Below, one piece after another: positions 18,196 through 27,078 of a DNA stretch of 51,418 nucleotides (position 1 is its first letter; each line of letters begins with the position of its first letter). Origin of the DNA: Aquidulcibacter sp. (GTDB lineage Bacteria > Pseudomonadota > Alphaproteobacteria > Caulobacterales > Aquidulcibacteraceae). The stretch spans positions 1 to 51,418 of the forward strand of contig NZ_JADCBK010000052.1 of NCBI RefSeq assembly GCF_020253525.1, given 5' to 3'. Under the pieces are notes generated by a model. The model was not told the origin of the DNA and ran no database searches. It worked only from the letters and a program-made list of their open reading frames with translations. A program made the position numbers and the translations under genes.

Positions 18196-18729
18196 TTAAG
18201 GCTTCGCTTGCGGGGCAGGGGCGGGTGCCGGCGGGGGTGAAGCAGGTGCGGTAAAGGTCACGGGCACGACGCTCATGCCCAATTTGGCCGACGCGGCAAC
18301 CAATTCCCGACTATAGGAAACATAGATGATCGACTGATTAGGCACATCAACAATCCGGCGCAGCGCAATGCTTTTGAAGAACAGGCTAGAGCCTTTGGAG
18401 AAGACTTCCGCATTCTTTGGCAAGGTCGCCAAAGTGGCGGCATCAATCGGGCTTGTTTGATGGCAATCAATGGCGGTGTTGGATGGGTTCTCAAACCAAT
18501 TACCCTTACCCAGACGGTCCAAGAGGCTGCGGTCAAACGAACCAAAATAGCAGGTGACTTGTGCCAATTGCGGGTCGCGCAGCGCTGTTACCTTGATCTC
18601 ATTGCCGGTCAAATCATTGGTGAAGCCACCAACTTGATCATCTTTTGCACCACAGCCTGCGGCCAAAAGTGGCAGGCTCAGCGCTAAGGCAAATCCGATG
18701 AGGTGATTTCTGCGGCCTAGGTTTAGCAT
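18196..18729 (-). CDS. creA: CreA-family lipoprotein
   Basis: 177 residues. A signal peptide ends in LLAAGC (lipidated Cys26). The core agrees with E. coli Cre[52 protein letters not shown] and a closing SVVPV. Two Cys (VTCY and IDCH) could pair. CreA is a conserved periplasmic protein of unknown function; unlike the E. coli form, this one carries a lipobox and a Pro/Ala-rich tail (PPPAPAPAP). It lies about 50 bases before uvrC on the same strand and may head that operon. Family assignment rests on recalled similarity. Confidence 0.82.
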   Translation of the reverse strand: MLNLGRRNHLIGFALALSLPLLAAGCGAKDDQVGGFTNDLTGNEIKVTALRDPQLAQVTCYFGSFDRSLLDRLGKGNWFENPSNTAIDCHQTSPIDAATLATLPKNAEVFSKGSSLFFKSIALRRIVDVPNQSIIYVSYSRELVAASAKLGMSVVPVTFTAPASPPPAPAPAPQAKP

Positions 18730-18973
18730 TGTTTGCTCCTGTGATCGTCAAAAGAGACGCCCCTCTTTGTAAGGCCCTATGTGGGGACGCGTGGGGCTCT
18801 TGTCATCGGCAGGTGGCCTTGGTTGCTGTGGCTTATGCGCATTTAGGATTATTTGGCTGCAATCAGCCAACGGCTCGCATGATTTGCCCTTGCTTTGCGG
18901 CTTCTGTCGTTGAATACCTGCATCAAACGCCCAAAGAGGCGGCACATAATCCCTTCAGGGAGAGGAAACATCC
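18730..18973. promoter_or_regulatory. Divergent intergenic region, creA / acyl-CoA synthetase
   Basis: 244 bases that must carry the promoters of two divergent genes. AGGGAGAGGAAAC before 18974 is the ribosome site of the synthetase. No clear repeat, hairpin or small gene was seen. Confidence 0.45.
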
Positions 18974-20689
18974 ATGCCATTTCCAGCCATGTCGGTTGCC
19001 CAAGCTCATGCCATTTTAACCGGCCCCGGTGGCCCGCTCGAAATTGAGACCAAGAATATCCGCGGACAAGATCTGCGCGTTTATAAAGTTGGTCCGCAAA
19101 ACTTGCGCGACATCTTTGAGATTGGCCGTTCACACGGTGAGCTTGAGTTTTTGATCTATGGGGACGAGCGAATTACCTATCGCGCCCATGCTAATGCAGC
19201 TTCGAAACTGGCTCATATTCTGAAAGACACCTATGGCATCCAAAAGGGGGACCGCGTTGCCCTGGTGATGCGTAATCTGCCCGAATGGCCTGTGGTGTTC
19301 TGGGCGAGCGTCATTATTGGCGCGATGATTTGCCCCCTGAATGCGTGGTGGACGGCCGATGAGTTGGAATATGGTCTGCGCGACTCAGGCTCTGTGATCG
19401 CGATTGTCGATGTAGAGCGCGCCGATCGCATTGCTGAAAAACTGCCCAATATTCCAAACCTAAAGGCGCTGATTGTGGCGCGTGGCGGCGATGATCGCCC
19501 AGCAGGTGCGGTTGCTTTGGAAGATCTGATTGGTGAAACAGTTTCGTGGGCAAGCCTGCCAGAGACCTCTCCGCCAAACGTGGCCTTAGACCCAGAAGAC
19601 CTCTGCACCCTGTTTTATACATCGGGCACAACCGGCGCACCCAAGGGGGCCTATGGCACACACCGCAATGTCATCACCAATTTGATGAATATGATGGTCA
19701 ATACAGCCCGCCAATTCCTGCGCCGGGGTGAGACCCCACCCGCGCCAGACCCGACCCTGCCCAAAAAGGCAACTTTGCTCGCCATTCCCTTCTTCCACGT
19801 CACCGGGTGCCACGCGGTTTTGGTGCCGTCAGTGGCACAGGGGGTGAAGATCGTCATGATGCACCGCTGGGATGCGCTGAAAGGGATTGAGTTGATCGAA
19901 AGGGAAAAGATCAACAGTTTTGGCGGCGTGCCAGCAATCGCCTGGCAGGTGATTGAGCACCCACGTTTGAAGGAATTCGATACTTCGACGGTGGAGAGCG
20001 TTTCCTATGGTGGGGCACCTTCTTCGGCAGAATTGGTGCGCAAGATCGTCGAAACCTTCCCGAAAGTTTCCCCCGGCCAAGGCTATGGCCTGACCGAAAC
20101 CTCGGCCGCCGTTACCAATATCGGCTCAGAAGATTATGAGCTGCGGCCCTTATCCTGCGGTCCGGCCCATCCAATCAATGATGTGCGCGTGGTCGATGCC
20201 AATGGCAAGGACGTGCCGGTTGGTGAAGTGGGCGAACTGTGGATTCGTGGTCCCAATGTCATTGTCGGCTATTGGAACAAACCCGAAGCCACCGAAGCAG
20301 CCTTTGGCGGTGGCTGGTTCAAGTCGGGCGATTTGGTCAAAATGGACGAGGAAGGCTTTATCTTCATCGTTGATCGCGCCAAAGACATGATTATTCGCGG
20401 TGGCGAGAATGTCTATTGCTCTGAAATTGAAGACATTCTCTACAAGCATCCTGACATTTCCGATGCCGCGATCATCGGTGTGCCGCACAAAGTGTTGGGC
20501 GAAGAGGTGGGGGCGGTCGTCACCGTACCGCCCAGCTCGACGTTGACAGCAGAAGAGTTGAAGCGCTGGGTTGGGGCCTCGCTGGCCAGCTTCAAAGTGC
20601 CTGCCCATGTGCGCATCATGCACGAGCCCTTGTTGCGCAATGCCAACGGCAAAATCCTGAAGCGGGAGCTTAAAGCTCTGTTTGAATAG
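18974..20689 (+). CDS. Class I adenylate-forming acyl-CoA synthetase
   Basis: 571 residues, full length for the ANL family. It activates a carboxylate to acyl-AMP and then acyl-CoA. Motifs in order: YTSGTTGAPKGAYGTH (P-loop) near 215, GYGLTET near 370, SGDLVKMDEEGFIFIVDRAK with the hinge Asp/Arg, IIRGGENVYCSEIE, and NGKILKREL holding the catalytic Lys near the C terminus. Substrate is probably a medium/long-chain or aryl acid but cannot be told. The VOC gene begins just after the stop in the same direction, so they are co-transcribed. Confidence 0.93.
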   Translation: MPFPAMSVAQAHAILTGPGGPLEIETKNIRGQDLRVYKVGPQNLRDIFEIGRSHGELEFLIYGDERITYRAHANAASKLAHILKDTYGIQKGDRVALVMRNLPEWPVVFWASVIIGAMICPLNAWWTADELEYGLRDSGSVIAIVDVERADRIAEKLPNIPNLKALIVARGGDDRPAGAVALEDLIGETVSWASLPETSPPNVALDPEDLCTLFYTSGTTGAPKGAYGTHRNVITNLMNMMVNTARQFLRRGETPPAPDPTLPKKATLLAIPFFHVTGCHAVLVPSVAQGVKIVMMHRWDALKGIELIEREKINSFGGVPAIAWQVIEHPRLKEFDTSTVESVSYGGAPSSAELVRKIVETFPKVSPGQGYGLTETSAAVTNIGSEDYELRPLSCGPAHPINDVRVVDANGKDVPVGEVGELWIRGPNVIVGYWNKPEATEAAFGGGWFKSGDLVKMDEEGFIFIVDRAKDMIIRGGENVYCSEIEDILYKHPDISDAAIIGVPHKVLGEEVGAVVTVPPSSTLTAEELKRWVGASLASFKVPAHVRIMHEPLLRNANGKILKRELKALFE

Positions 20690-20698
20690 GAGCAGATG

Positions 20699-21079
20699 AT
20701 GACAGATCGCGGTCGTGTTTTGGGTTTGGGCGGGGTCTTTATCAAAAGCCCTGACCCGGACCGGTTAAAGGCTTGGTACCGCGATGTGCTTGGCTTTGCG
20801 CTTGATGAGTATGGCGTCAATTTCGCGCTGGCGGGCCAAGACGGGTATCAAATCTGGAGTCCTTTCAAGGCGGATACAGCTTATTTTGAGCCTTCCACCC
20901 GCGATGTCATGCTCAACTTCCGGGTTGATGATCTCGACGCCCTCATCGTCAAAATACTGGCGGCGGGCGGCGACATGCTGGGCGATGTTCAAGAAGAGCC
21001 CTATGGCAAGTTTGCTTGGCTGGTTGATCCCGACGGGACAAAAATCGAATTGTGGCAGCAGACGGGCGACTTTGCGTGA
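20699..21079 (+). CDS. VOC-family (glyoxalase/bleomycin-resistance fold) protein
   Basis: 126 residues from ATG 20699, preferred over ATG 20696 because AGGAG ends six bases before it. Two betaalpha-beta-beta-beta units: GLGGVFIKSPDPDRLKAWYRDVLGF, then DVMLNFRVDDLDALIVKILAAGG and a closing WLVDPDGTKIELWQ. The final Glu of the last motif is a usual metal ligand. Substrate unknown. Its placement seven to ten bases after the acyl-CoA synthetase suggests a detoxifying or isomerising partner role, which is inference. Confidence 0.85.
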   Translation: MTDRGRVLGLGGVFIKSPDPDRLKAWYRDVLGFALDEYGVNFALAGQDGYQIWSPFKADTAYFEPSTRDVMLNFRVDDLDALIVKILAAGGDMLGDVQEEPYGKFAWLVDPDGTKIELWQQTGDFA

Positions 21080-21143
21080 CACTTAACCCACGCCAAACAG
21101 TTGTTGGGATGACAGAGGACGCATTCAGCCCTATCTGCGCACC

Positions 21144-22391
21144 ATGACTGAGATGAGCCTCGCCAATCATGCCTTGGTGCGCAACCCAGATGCGCAAGCT
21201 GTCCTTGCCGCCCTTAATGCGGTCCGCGCCGATGGCGCGCGGTTGGTTGGCGGCTGTGTGCGCGATGCGGTTTTAGGTAAATTGGCGCATGATATTGATA
21301 TTGCGACCCAGCTAGAGCCCGAAGCTGCTATGGCAGCCCTGCAAGCAGCCGGGATCAAAGTGGTGCCCACGGGTCTTGCCCATGGCACCGTCACCGCCAT
21401 TCCCGCGGGCAAGCCTGTCGAGGTTACCACCCTTCGCACCGATATAGCCACGGATGGCCGCCATGCTGAAGTGGCCTTTACCGATGATTGGTTGGCCGAC
21501 GCCCAGCGTCGCGACCTGACGATGAATGCGCTTTATTGTGACGTGCAAGGCCGTGTCTTTGACCCAATCGGCACGGGCATTGCCGATGCGAAATCAGGCC
21601 ATGTCCGCTTTGTGGGCGAGGCGGCGAAGCGCGTCACCGAAGACTATTTGCGTATCCTGCGGTTTTTCCGCTTTCATGCCTTCTATGGCAAAGGCACCCC
21701 AGACTCGGTCGCTTTGGCAGCATGTGCCGCACATCGCGACGGCATCGCAAAATTGTCGGTTGAGCGGGTATGGATGGAGCTCAAGCGCTTGCTGGCGGCC
21801 CCCGATCCCCGCGTGGTTTTGACTGCCATGGCGCAGGCAGGCGTCTTGGCGGCCACCTTACCCGAAGCGGAGGGCCTTGAAGCGCTGCACCATTTGGTCG
21901 AGATTGAAAATAGCCTCTTCCTAGAGCCAGACCCACTCCAACGCTTGATGGCCCTGTTGCCGCGTGATCCAACCCGGGTTGCAGGCTTAGTCAGCCGCCT
22001 TAAATTGTCGAGTGCGGAAGGCGACCGGCTCCTGGCTTGGGCCGCAGATCAGACGGTCATCCAGTCTTATTTATCAGCACGCGAGGTTCGTCGAGCCCTC
22101 TATTGGATGGGGGTGCCGCTCTATCTTGATCGCGTGCGCCTCGCGTGGGCAGGCGACCCGGAACCGCGCCGGACCAGCCAATGGCGCGCTATGATTGCCT
22201 TGTCGAGCGGCTTTGTTGCCCCGCGCTTTCCTGTGACCGGGGAACAGGTGCTGGCAGCAGGCGCACGGCCCGGCCCGGCCATTGGCGCAATCTTGCGAGA
22301 GCTGGAGCGTTGGTGGGTGGAAAATGACTTTACCGAGGATGAGATGGGCTTAGTTGAACGCCTAAAGGCCTTGGTGCAAGCGCTCGGCTAG
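21144..22391 (+). CDS. cca: CCA tRNA nucleotidyltransferase
   Basis: Adds or repairs the CCA end of tRNA. 415 residues, class II poly(A) polymerase family: RLVGGCVRDAVLGKLAHDIDIAT carries the G-G/RD and DxD metal motif, GLAHGTVTAI follows, RRDLTMNALYCD (motif with the RRD signature) lies near 125, and DYLRILRFFRFHAFYG near 170. No HD domain is obvious. A second ATG at 21153 is possible; no strong ribosome site for either. The stop abuts the stop of the convergent GNAT gene with no base between. Confidence 0.94.
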   Translation: MTEMSLANHALVRNPDAQAVLAALNAVRADGARLVGGCVRDAVLGKLAHDIDIATQLEPEAAMAALQAAGIKVVPTGLAHGTVTAIPAGKPVEVTTLRTDIATDGRHAEVAFTDDWLADAQRRDLTMNALYCDVQGRVFDPIGTGIADAKSGHVRFVGEAAKRVTEDYLRILRFFRFHAFYGKGTPDSVALAACAAHRDGIAKLSVERVWMELKRLLAAPDPRVVLTAMAQAGVLAATLPEAEGLEALHHLVEIENSLFLEPDPLQRLMALLPRDPTRVAGLVSRLKLSSAEGDRLLAWAADQTVIQSYLSAREVRRALYWMGVPLYLDRVRLAWAGDPEPRRTSQWRAMIALSSGFVAPRFPVTGEQVLAAGARPGPAIGAILRELERWWVENDFTEDEMGLVERLKALVQALG

Positions 22392-22970
22392 TCATCTGCC
22401 CACAAGGCGCGCCTCAAGTCCCGCTTTAACCTGCGGCCATTCTTCTCGCAGGATAGAGAACCAAGCGGTGTCGCGCCAATGGCCGTCGGGCAAAAGAAGG
22501 TGGCGGCGGAAAATGCCTTCAAACGCGGCACCCAGCTTTAAAATGGCCGCACGAGAGCGACTGTTACGCGCATCGGTCTTCAGTTCTACCCGTTCAGCGC
22601 CACAGGCAAAGGCGTTTTCCAACAGGGCAAGTTTGCAGGCTGGATTGACTTGGGTGCCATGGACGTCTGCCGCATACCACGTGCCGCCAATCTCGACGCC
22701 CTTATGCTCTGGCCGGATCGCGAGATAACAAGTCTGGCCGACAAGGCGGCCATTAGACAGGCGAACCGTATGCAAAATCCAACGACCAGCAGCTTGCTCT
22801 TTCAACATCCAGTCAAAGTTCTCATCCCATTTGTCGGCCGCCATATTGCGTGGCCAGTAGCGAAATAGGGCAGGGTCTGAGGCGGCGATGCGCAACTCTT
22901 CCCGGTCTGATTCCACCAAAGGGGTAAGCGACACGTCGTAGAGGCTGGCGGTAACAGGGTTAAGTTGCAT
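22392..22970 (-). CDS. GNAT-family N-acetyltransferase (RimJ/RimL-like)
   Basis: 192 residues from the ATG at 22970 (MQLNPVTASL); a TTG at 23006 would add twelve poorly conserved residues. The pattern TPLVESDREEL, GQTCYLAIRPEHKGVEIGGTWY and RVELKTDARNSRSRAAILKLGAAFEGIFRRHL is that of the RimJ/RimL group, which acetylate amino termini or small molecules with acetyl-CoA. The actual acceptor is unknown. Single gene between cca (convergent) and the acyl-CoA dehydrogenase (divergent, 118 bases). Confidence 0.83.
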   Translation of the reverse strand: MQLNPVTASLYDVSLTPLVESDREELRIAASDPALFRYWPRNMAADKWDENFDWMLKEQAAGRWILHTVRLSNGRLVGQTCYLAIRPEHKGVEIGGTWYAADVHGTQVNPACKLALLENAFACGAERVELKTDARNSRSRAAILKLGAAFEGIFRRHLLLPDGHWRDTAWFSILREEWPQVKAGLEARLVGR

Positions 22971-23088
22971 GCCTTGCTGTTTATGCCGCAGCAATATCCA
23001 CTTCAAGTCTCATGCTTTCGATTGCCCTCCCGCCAGCACGGGGCTAGGTTAGGGGGAACGTAGAAGAACACGAAACAGGGAGCAGGAC

Positions 23089-24384
23089 ATGATTTTCGAA
23101 CATTCAGAACAAACCAAGCATTGGGTCGCACGTGTTGAGGCCTTTATGGAAGAGCATATCATCCCAGCTATCCCTGTGTATCAAAAGCAGGACGCTGAGG
23201 GCGAGCGCTGGAAGGTCATTCCTATTGTTGAAGAACTGAAGGCAAAAGCTAAAGCCGCTGGCCTGTGGAATATGTTCATGCCGCCCAGCCATGGTGCAGC
23301 CCATGTTGACGACACGTTCGAATTTGAAGGCCCGGGCCTATCGAATGTGACCTATGCCGCGATTGCTGAAATCTTGGGCCGCGTTGGTTTTGCGTCAGAA
23401 GTCTTCAATTGCTCGGCACCGGACACCGGCAATATGGAAGTGTTGATGCGCTATGGTACGTTGGCGCAAAAGGAAAAATGGCTCCGCCCCCTGATGAATG
23501 GCGAAATCCGTTCGGCCTTTTTGATGACAGAACCCGCTGTGGCTTCGTCAGACGCCACCAATATCCAAACCTCCATCGTGCGCGATGGCGACGAATATGT
23601 GATTAATGGCACCAAATGGTGGAGCTCTGGCGTTGGCGATCCGCGCTGCAAAGTCGCCATTGTGATGGGCAAAACTGACCCCAGTGCCAAGTCCTACACC
23701 CAGCAAAGCCAGATCCTGATGCCTTTGGATGCAAAGGGCGTGACCTTAGTGCGTCCGCTGCATGTCTTTGGCTATGACGATGCACCCCATGGCCATTTTG
23801 AAGTGAAGATGGAAAATGTGCGGGTACCTGCTGAAAATCTGATCTTGCGCGAAGGCGCAGGCTTTGAGATTGCTCAAGGGCGCTTAGGTCCAGGCCGTAT
23901 CCACCATTGCATGCGCACGATCGGTGTTGCTGAAGTCGCGCTGGAAAAAATGTGTAAGCGCTTGGTCACCCGCGTTGCATTCGGCAAAACGGTCGCAGAA
24001 CATTCGATTTGGGAACAGCGTATCGCACGTGCCCGTATCGATCTGGAAATGACGCGTCTGCTCTGCCTCAAAGCCGCCTATATGATGGATACTGTTGGCA
24101 ATAAGGTTGCCCGCGCGGAAATCGCGATGATCAAAGTCCAAGCGCCAACTATGGCCCTTCAGATCATTGATGATGCGATCCAAGCCCATGGCGGTGGCGG
24201 GGTCAGCCAAGACTTTGGCCTTGCCCAAGCCTATGCCCACCAGCGCACCCTACGTTTGGCTGATGGCCCGGATGAAGTGCATAATCGCACGATTGCCCGC
24301 TTAGAGCTCGGTCGCCATGCCGGCTCTGCGATGAAGGAAAAGGCTGAAGCCGAAGCTGCTCTGCACGTGCCCGGTATTCGCTAA
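23089..24384 (+). CDS. Acyl-CoA dehydrogenase (ACAD10/11-like)
   Basis: 431 residues, a full FAD-dependent acyl-CoA dehydrogenase. Seen: [20 protein letters not shown] (FAD/substrate region), [25 protein letters not shown], and [19 protein letters not shown] at the C terminus, where the ACAD10/11 group carries its catalytic acid. It introduces a trans double bond into an acyl-CoA and passes electrons to ETF. Chain length is not readable. GGGAG lies seven bases before the ATG. Monocistronic. The hairpin after it has its T-tract on the other strand, so it mainly serves flagellin 1. Confidence 0.92.
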   Translation: MIFEHSEQTKHWVARVEAFMEEHIIPAIPVYQKQDAEGERWKVIPIVEELKAKAKAAGLWNMFMPPSHGAAHVDDTFEFEGPGLSNVTYAAIAEILGRVGFASEVFNCSAPDTGNMEVLMRYGTLAQKEKWLRPLMNGEIRSAFLMTEPAVASSDATNIQTSIVRDGDEYVINGTKWWSSGVGDPRCKVAIVMGKTDPSAKSYTQQSQILMPLDAKGVTLVRPLHVFGYDDAPHGHFEVKMENVRVPAENLILREGAGFEIAQGRLGPGRIHHCMRTIGVAEVALEKMCKRLVTRVAFGKTVAEHSIWEQRIARARIDLEMTRLLCLKAAYMMDTVGNKVARAEIAMIKVQAPTMALQIIDDAIQAHGGGGVSQDFGLAQAYAHQRTLRLADGPDEVHNRTIARLELGRHAGSAMKEKAEAEAALHVPGIR

Positions 24385-24404
24385 GCTACCTCTTTTGCCA
24401 AATA

Positions 24405-24435
24405 CAAAAAAGGCCCGGACGGTGACGTCCGGGCC
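24405..24435 (-). terminator. Intrinsic terminator of flagellin gene 1
   Basis: A 10-bp stem (GGCCCGGACG at 24412-24421 with 24426-24435, loop GTGA). On the minus strand it is followed by TTTTTT, so it ends the flagellin transcript; on the plus strand there is no T-tract. Confidence 0.85.
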
Positions 24436-24469
24436 AAAGTATAGAATGGGTTTTCTATAGTCTCTTCTC

Positions 24470-25294
24470 TTATCGGAAGAGTGAAAGGGCAGACTGAGCA
24501 GAACTATTGGCAATCGATAGTGCCTGAATGCCCAATTGTTGCTTGACTTGAAGCGACTGCAGTTTCGCGCTCTCTTTGCTGAGGTCGGCATCGGTGATGG
24601 CCCCAATCCCGGTATTAAGGGCATCGGACAGCTTCGCGACAAAGGTGCGATGGACTTCAAAGCGCTTGGCACCCGCACCCCAAGTTGCCAGTTGCGTACC
24701 CAGGTTGGTGATGGATGTGTTGACAAGGCCCAAGGCGGTGGTCGCATTAGTTGCGGTGTCGATTGCCGAGGACGCCGTTACGGTAATTGTCGAGCCCCCC
24801 AGTGACAAGTTCGCACCGGCGACAGTGATGTTGTTGCCGCCACTGGCATCGCCCAAAGAAACCGCGGATGCTGGCGAGGCGCCTACAAGGTTTGCGCCGT
24901 CAAACGAAGCATTTGCGATCACATTGGTGATTTGGTCTCGCAACTGAATGAAGTCCGCGTTCAATGCGGCTTGAGAGCCAGCCGAAAGTCCAGGCTGAGA
25001 AGCGGCGAGGGCTTTGCCTTTCATTTCATTGAGCAATTCCATGATGCTCTCGCCTGCGGCGATGGCGGTATCGAGGATAGCGCCTGCCCGATCATTCGAT
25101 TCCCGCACGCGGTTATAGGCCATGACATCGGATGTCATCTTGTTGGCGATGGTCCAGATTGCGCCATTGTCCTTAGCCGATGCAACGCTTTTTCCAGTTG
25201 CAATGGCATTTTGCGTGGTTTGCAGATCCCGCTTGGTCGAGGCGAGGTTTTGAATAGCCGCCATAGCCCCGATATTGGTATTGATACTGATCAT
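24470..25294 (-). CDS. Flagellin 1 (D0/D1 only)
   Basis: 274 residues, the filament subunit exported by the flagellar type III system. The N-terminal D0/D1 (MISINTNIGAMAAIQNL, then RVRESNDRAGAILDTAIAAGE) and C-terminal D1/D0 (SKESAKLQSLQVKQQLGIQA to SALSLFR) are complete. Only a short linker at about 130-190 replaces the variable D2/D3, as in Caulobacter flagellins. It aligns without gaps to flagellin 2, with roughly three quarters of positions the same by eye, so the pair arose by duplication. AAGGG precedes the ATG. A CCCATGGGT palindrome lies 66-80 bases upstream. Confidence 0.95.
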   Translation of the reverse strand: MISINTNIGAMAAIQNLASTKRDLQTTQNAIATGKSVASAKDNGAIWTIANKMTSDVMAYNRVRESNDRAGAILDTAIAAGESIMELLNEMKGKALAASQPGLSAGSQAALNADFIQLRDQITNVIANASFDGANLVGASPASAVSLGDASGGNNITVAGANLSLGGSTITVTASSAIDTATNATTALGLVNTSITNLGTQLATWGAGAKRFEVHRTFVAKLSDALNTGIGAITDADLSKESAKLQSLQVKQQLGIQALSIANSSAQSALSLFR

Positions 25295-25359
25295 TTTGAT
25301 CCCTTTGCTTTTTGCATTTGGGCGATGTTTTATCGCCTTGTCGTTTTGACGAGCCCATA

Positions 25360-25374
25360 TTACCCATGGGTTAT
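25360..25374. promoter_or_regulatory. CCCATGGGT-type palindrome upstream of flagellin 1
   Basis: TTACCCATGGGTTAT, centred about 73 bases before the flagellin 1 start. Related sequences lie before flagellin 2 (26431) and the mini-flagellin (26973). Possible regulator site; not a known consensus. Confidence 0.35.
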
Positions 25375-25449
25375 GAATCTTTAGTTACTCTCGGTAACAA
25401 TCTGCATCTGCAGCGCAATTGGGGCGCTGAAGGGGCTTGCAACAGGCAA

Positions 25450-25484
25450 AAGGCTCGGAAGGCACATGCCGCCATCCGAGCCTT
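25450..25484 (-). terminator. Hairpin terminator after flagellin gene 2
   Basis: A 10-bp stem (AAGGCTCGGA at 25450-25459 with 25475-25484) with a 15-base loop, 30 bases after the flagellin 2 stop. On the minus strand the tail is only TTTGCCTG, so it may be leaky. Confidence 0.55.
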
Positions 25485-25513
25485 AGTTATATGATTAATT
25501 TTTGTTTTTCGGG

Positions 25514-26338
25514 CTAGCGAAACAAGCCCAAAGCATATTGGGTTGTTGAGTTGGCAATCGAGAGCGCTTGGATGCCCAATTGCTTCTTCACTTGCAAGGA
25601 TTGCAACTTGGCGCTTTCAGCGGACAAGTCTGCATCAACCAAAGAGCCAATACCCGTGTTCAGCGCATCTTGTAGCTTGCCGACAAATTGGCGGTGAACT
25701 TCTAGTCGCTTCGCGCCCGCGCCCCAGGTTGCCAATTGCGTCCCCAAGGCGGTGATGGAAGCATTGACCAAGCCAAGTGCGGTGCTGGCATTGGAGGCGG
25801 TGTCAACCGTAGTGCCTGTCGCCACACTCACCACAGGGCCGCCCAAGCTGAGGTTCGCCCCAGCAATGGTAATCCCGTTGCCTCCAGATGAATCCCCCAA
25901 GCCAATGGCGCTGTCTGGGGTTGCGCCCACCATATTGGTGCCATCAAAGGAAGCATTGGCAACCACCGTGGTGATCTGATCCCGCAATTGGTTAAAGTCG
26001 GCAGTAAGTGCGGCTTGCGACCCAGCAGACAGGCCCGTTTGGGTGGCAGCCAAAGCCTTGGCCTTCATCTCATTGAGCAATTCCATAATCCCTTCACCGG
26101 CGGCAATGGCGGTGTCGAGAATGGCCGTGGCGCGATCATTCGATTCCCGCACCCGGCTGTAAGATTGCACATCGGTCGACATTTTATTGGCAATCACCCA
26201 AACCGCGCCATTGTCACGGACATTGGCGATTTTCTTGCCGGTCGAGATGGCCGATTGGGTCTGCTGTAACTCTAACCCGGTACGGTTGAGATTTTGAATG
26301 GCGGCCATGGCAGCCAGATTGGTGTTGACACTGATCAT
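25514..26338 (-). CDS. Flagellin 2 (D0/D1 only)
   Basis: 274 residues, the same architecture and length as flagellin 1: MISVNTNLAAMAAIQNLNRT at the N terminus, ASFDGTNMVGATP in the middle, and AESAKLQSLQVKKQLGIQAL to YALGLFR at the end. Differences from the neighbour cluster at about 150-185, the surface-exposed linker. GCAAGGAGATC gives a strong ribosome site. The intergenic spaces and hairpins on both sides suggest it is transcribed on its own. Multiple flagellin genes are typical of prosthecate alphaproteobacteria, where different copies fill different parts of the filament. Confidence 0.95.
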   Translation of the reverse strand: MISVNTNLAAMAAIQNLNRTGLELQQTQSAISTGKKIANVRDNGAVWVIANKMSTDVQSYSRVRESNDRATAILDTAIAAGEGIMELLNEMKAKALAATQTGLSAGSQAALTADFNQLRDQITTVVANASFDGTNMVGATPDSAIGLGDSSGGNGITIAGANLSLGGPVVSVATGTTVDTASNASTALGLVNASITALGTQLATWGAGAKRLEVHRQFVGKLQDALNTGIGSLVDADLSAESAKLQSLQVKKQLGIQALSIANSTTQYALGLFR

Positions 26339-26430
26339 TGTGATCTCCTTGCATTTAGCAATTGATTTGACTTCAAGTCACGCGTTGCTGAAACGGGCGC
26401 TATGGCCCTGTTAGGGGGAACTTCGCTCAG

Positions 26431-26439
26431 CCCATGGGT
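26431..26439. promoter_or_regulatory. CCCATGGGT palindrome upstream of flagellin 2
   Basis: Exact nine-base core shared with the site before flagellin 1, here 93-101 bases before the flagellin 2 start. Flanks differ. Confidence 0.3.
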
Positions 26440-26458
26440 GCGGACAGCCGCCCCCATG

Positions 26459-26480
26459 CATGCCGATAGCGATCGGCATG
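26459..26480 (-). terminator. Hairpin between mini-flagellin and flagellin 2
   Basis: A perfect 9-bp stem (CATGCCGAT at 26459-26467 with 26472-26480, loop AGCG) about 50 bases past the mini-flagellin stop. No T-tract follows on either strand, so it is a weak terminator or an RNA processing/regulatory hairpin. Confidence 0.4.
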
Positions 26481-26531
26481 GTGGAACTCTCGAAGGCACG
26501 CATACAAAGAGGGGGGTGGAGTTAGCCGCGC

Positions 26532-26906
26532 TTAGCGGAACAAGGCCAGTGCAAGTTGGGATGCACGATTGGTGATCCCAAATGGCTGTGACTCCAATTG
26601 TTGACGGATTTGCAGCGCCTGAAGGCGAGCGGCATCGGTCGTAAGATCGCTGGTCGTTACCTGCGTTGAATTGGCAGACACAATCGCTTCCATCTGCGAG
26701 AGGAAATCCATGTGGTGCGCTTTAGGTAACTGATCCGACGGGGTTCGAGGCATTGTCAGATCAATTTCAAAGGCCTTTTCGGCTTGGTCTGACCCGGTGT
26801 CGCGAGCGCGCATGTCGTCCGAAGTTTTTTGGGACGGATCACTGCGGGCTGCGACCTGCAGCTGTAAGGCCTGTACGGGCCCAAAGCCAGAGTTGATGCC
26901 AATCAT
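26532..26906 (-). CDS. Mini-flagellin: flagellin-like protein with the core deleted
   Basis: 124 residues from the ATG at 26906, which has GAAGGA seven to eight bases upstream (a longer frame begins at 26939). The first 15 residues, MIGINSGFGPVQALQ, follow the flagellin start MISINTNIGAMAAIQ. The last 60 align without gaps to the flagellin C terminus: SDLTTDAARLQALQIRQQLE for DLSKESAKLQSLQVKQQLG, ending in ALALFR. About 190 core residues are replaced by an unrelated polar 45-residue stretch. The frame is clean and the ends are selectively kept, so it looks like a functional paralogue rather than debris. It keeps only D0-type helices, so it could cap, plug or regulate; none is shown. Confidence 0.7.
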   Translation of the reverse strand: MIGINSGFGPVQALQLQVAARSDPSQKTSDDMRARDTGSDQAEKAFEIDLTMPRTPSDQLPKAHHMDFLSQMEAIVSANSTQVTTSDLTTDAARLQALQIRQQLESQPFGITNRASQLALALFR

Positions 26907-26971
26907 TGTATGATCCTTCATCAAGCGGTGGAACGCCATTCAGGCGCTTGGTCGTTGTAACCAAGCGCTAT

Positions 26972-26987
26972 GTTACCCATAAGTTAC
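26972..26987. promoter_or_regulatory. GTTAC-N6-GTTAC site upstream of the mini-flagellin
   Basis: GTTACCCATAAGTTAC, 66-81 bases before the mini-flagellin start. It matches the flagellin 1 upstream site (ATTACCCATGGGTTAT) in 12 of 16 positions and at the same distance. Confidence 0.35.
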
Positions 26988-27078
26988 AAATAAATGGTCC
27001 GCAGAATTAGGAGAAATTGACTCAAGTTCGAGATTGATTTGAACTAGATTTGAATCGGATTTTAGCTAAATTTTCTGC

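Noticed and set aside
18729-19019. 96-codon plus-strand frame across the creA/synthetase gap
   Set aside because: Overlaps the start of the acyl-CoA synthetase, has atypical composition and no family resemblance.
25414-25428. Possible sigma-54 promoter for flagellin 1 (TTGC with AGCGC upstream)
   Set aside because: The -24 element lacks the GG pair and the site is over 115 bases from the start.
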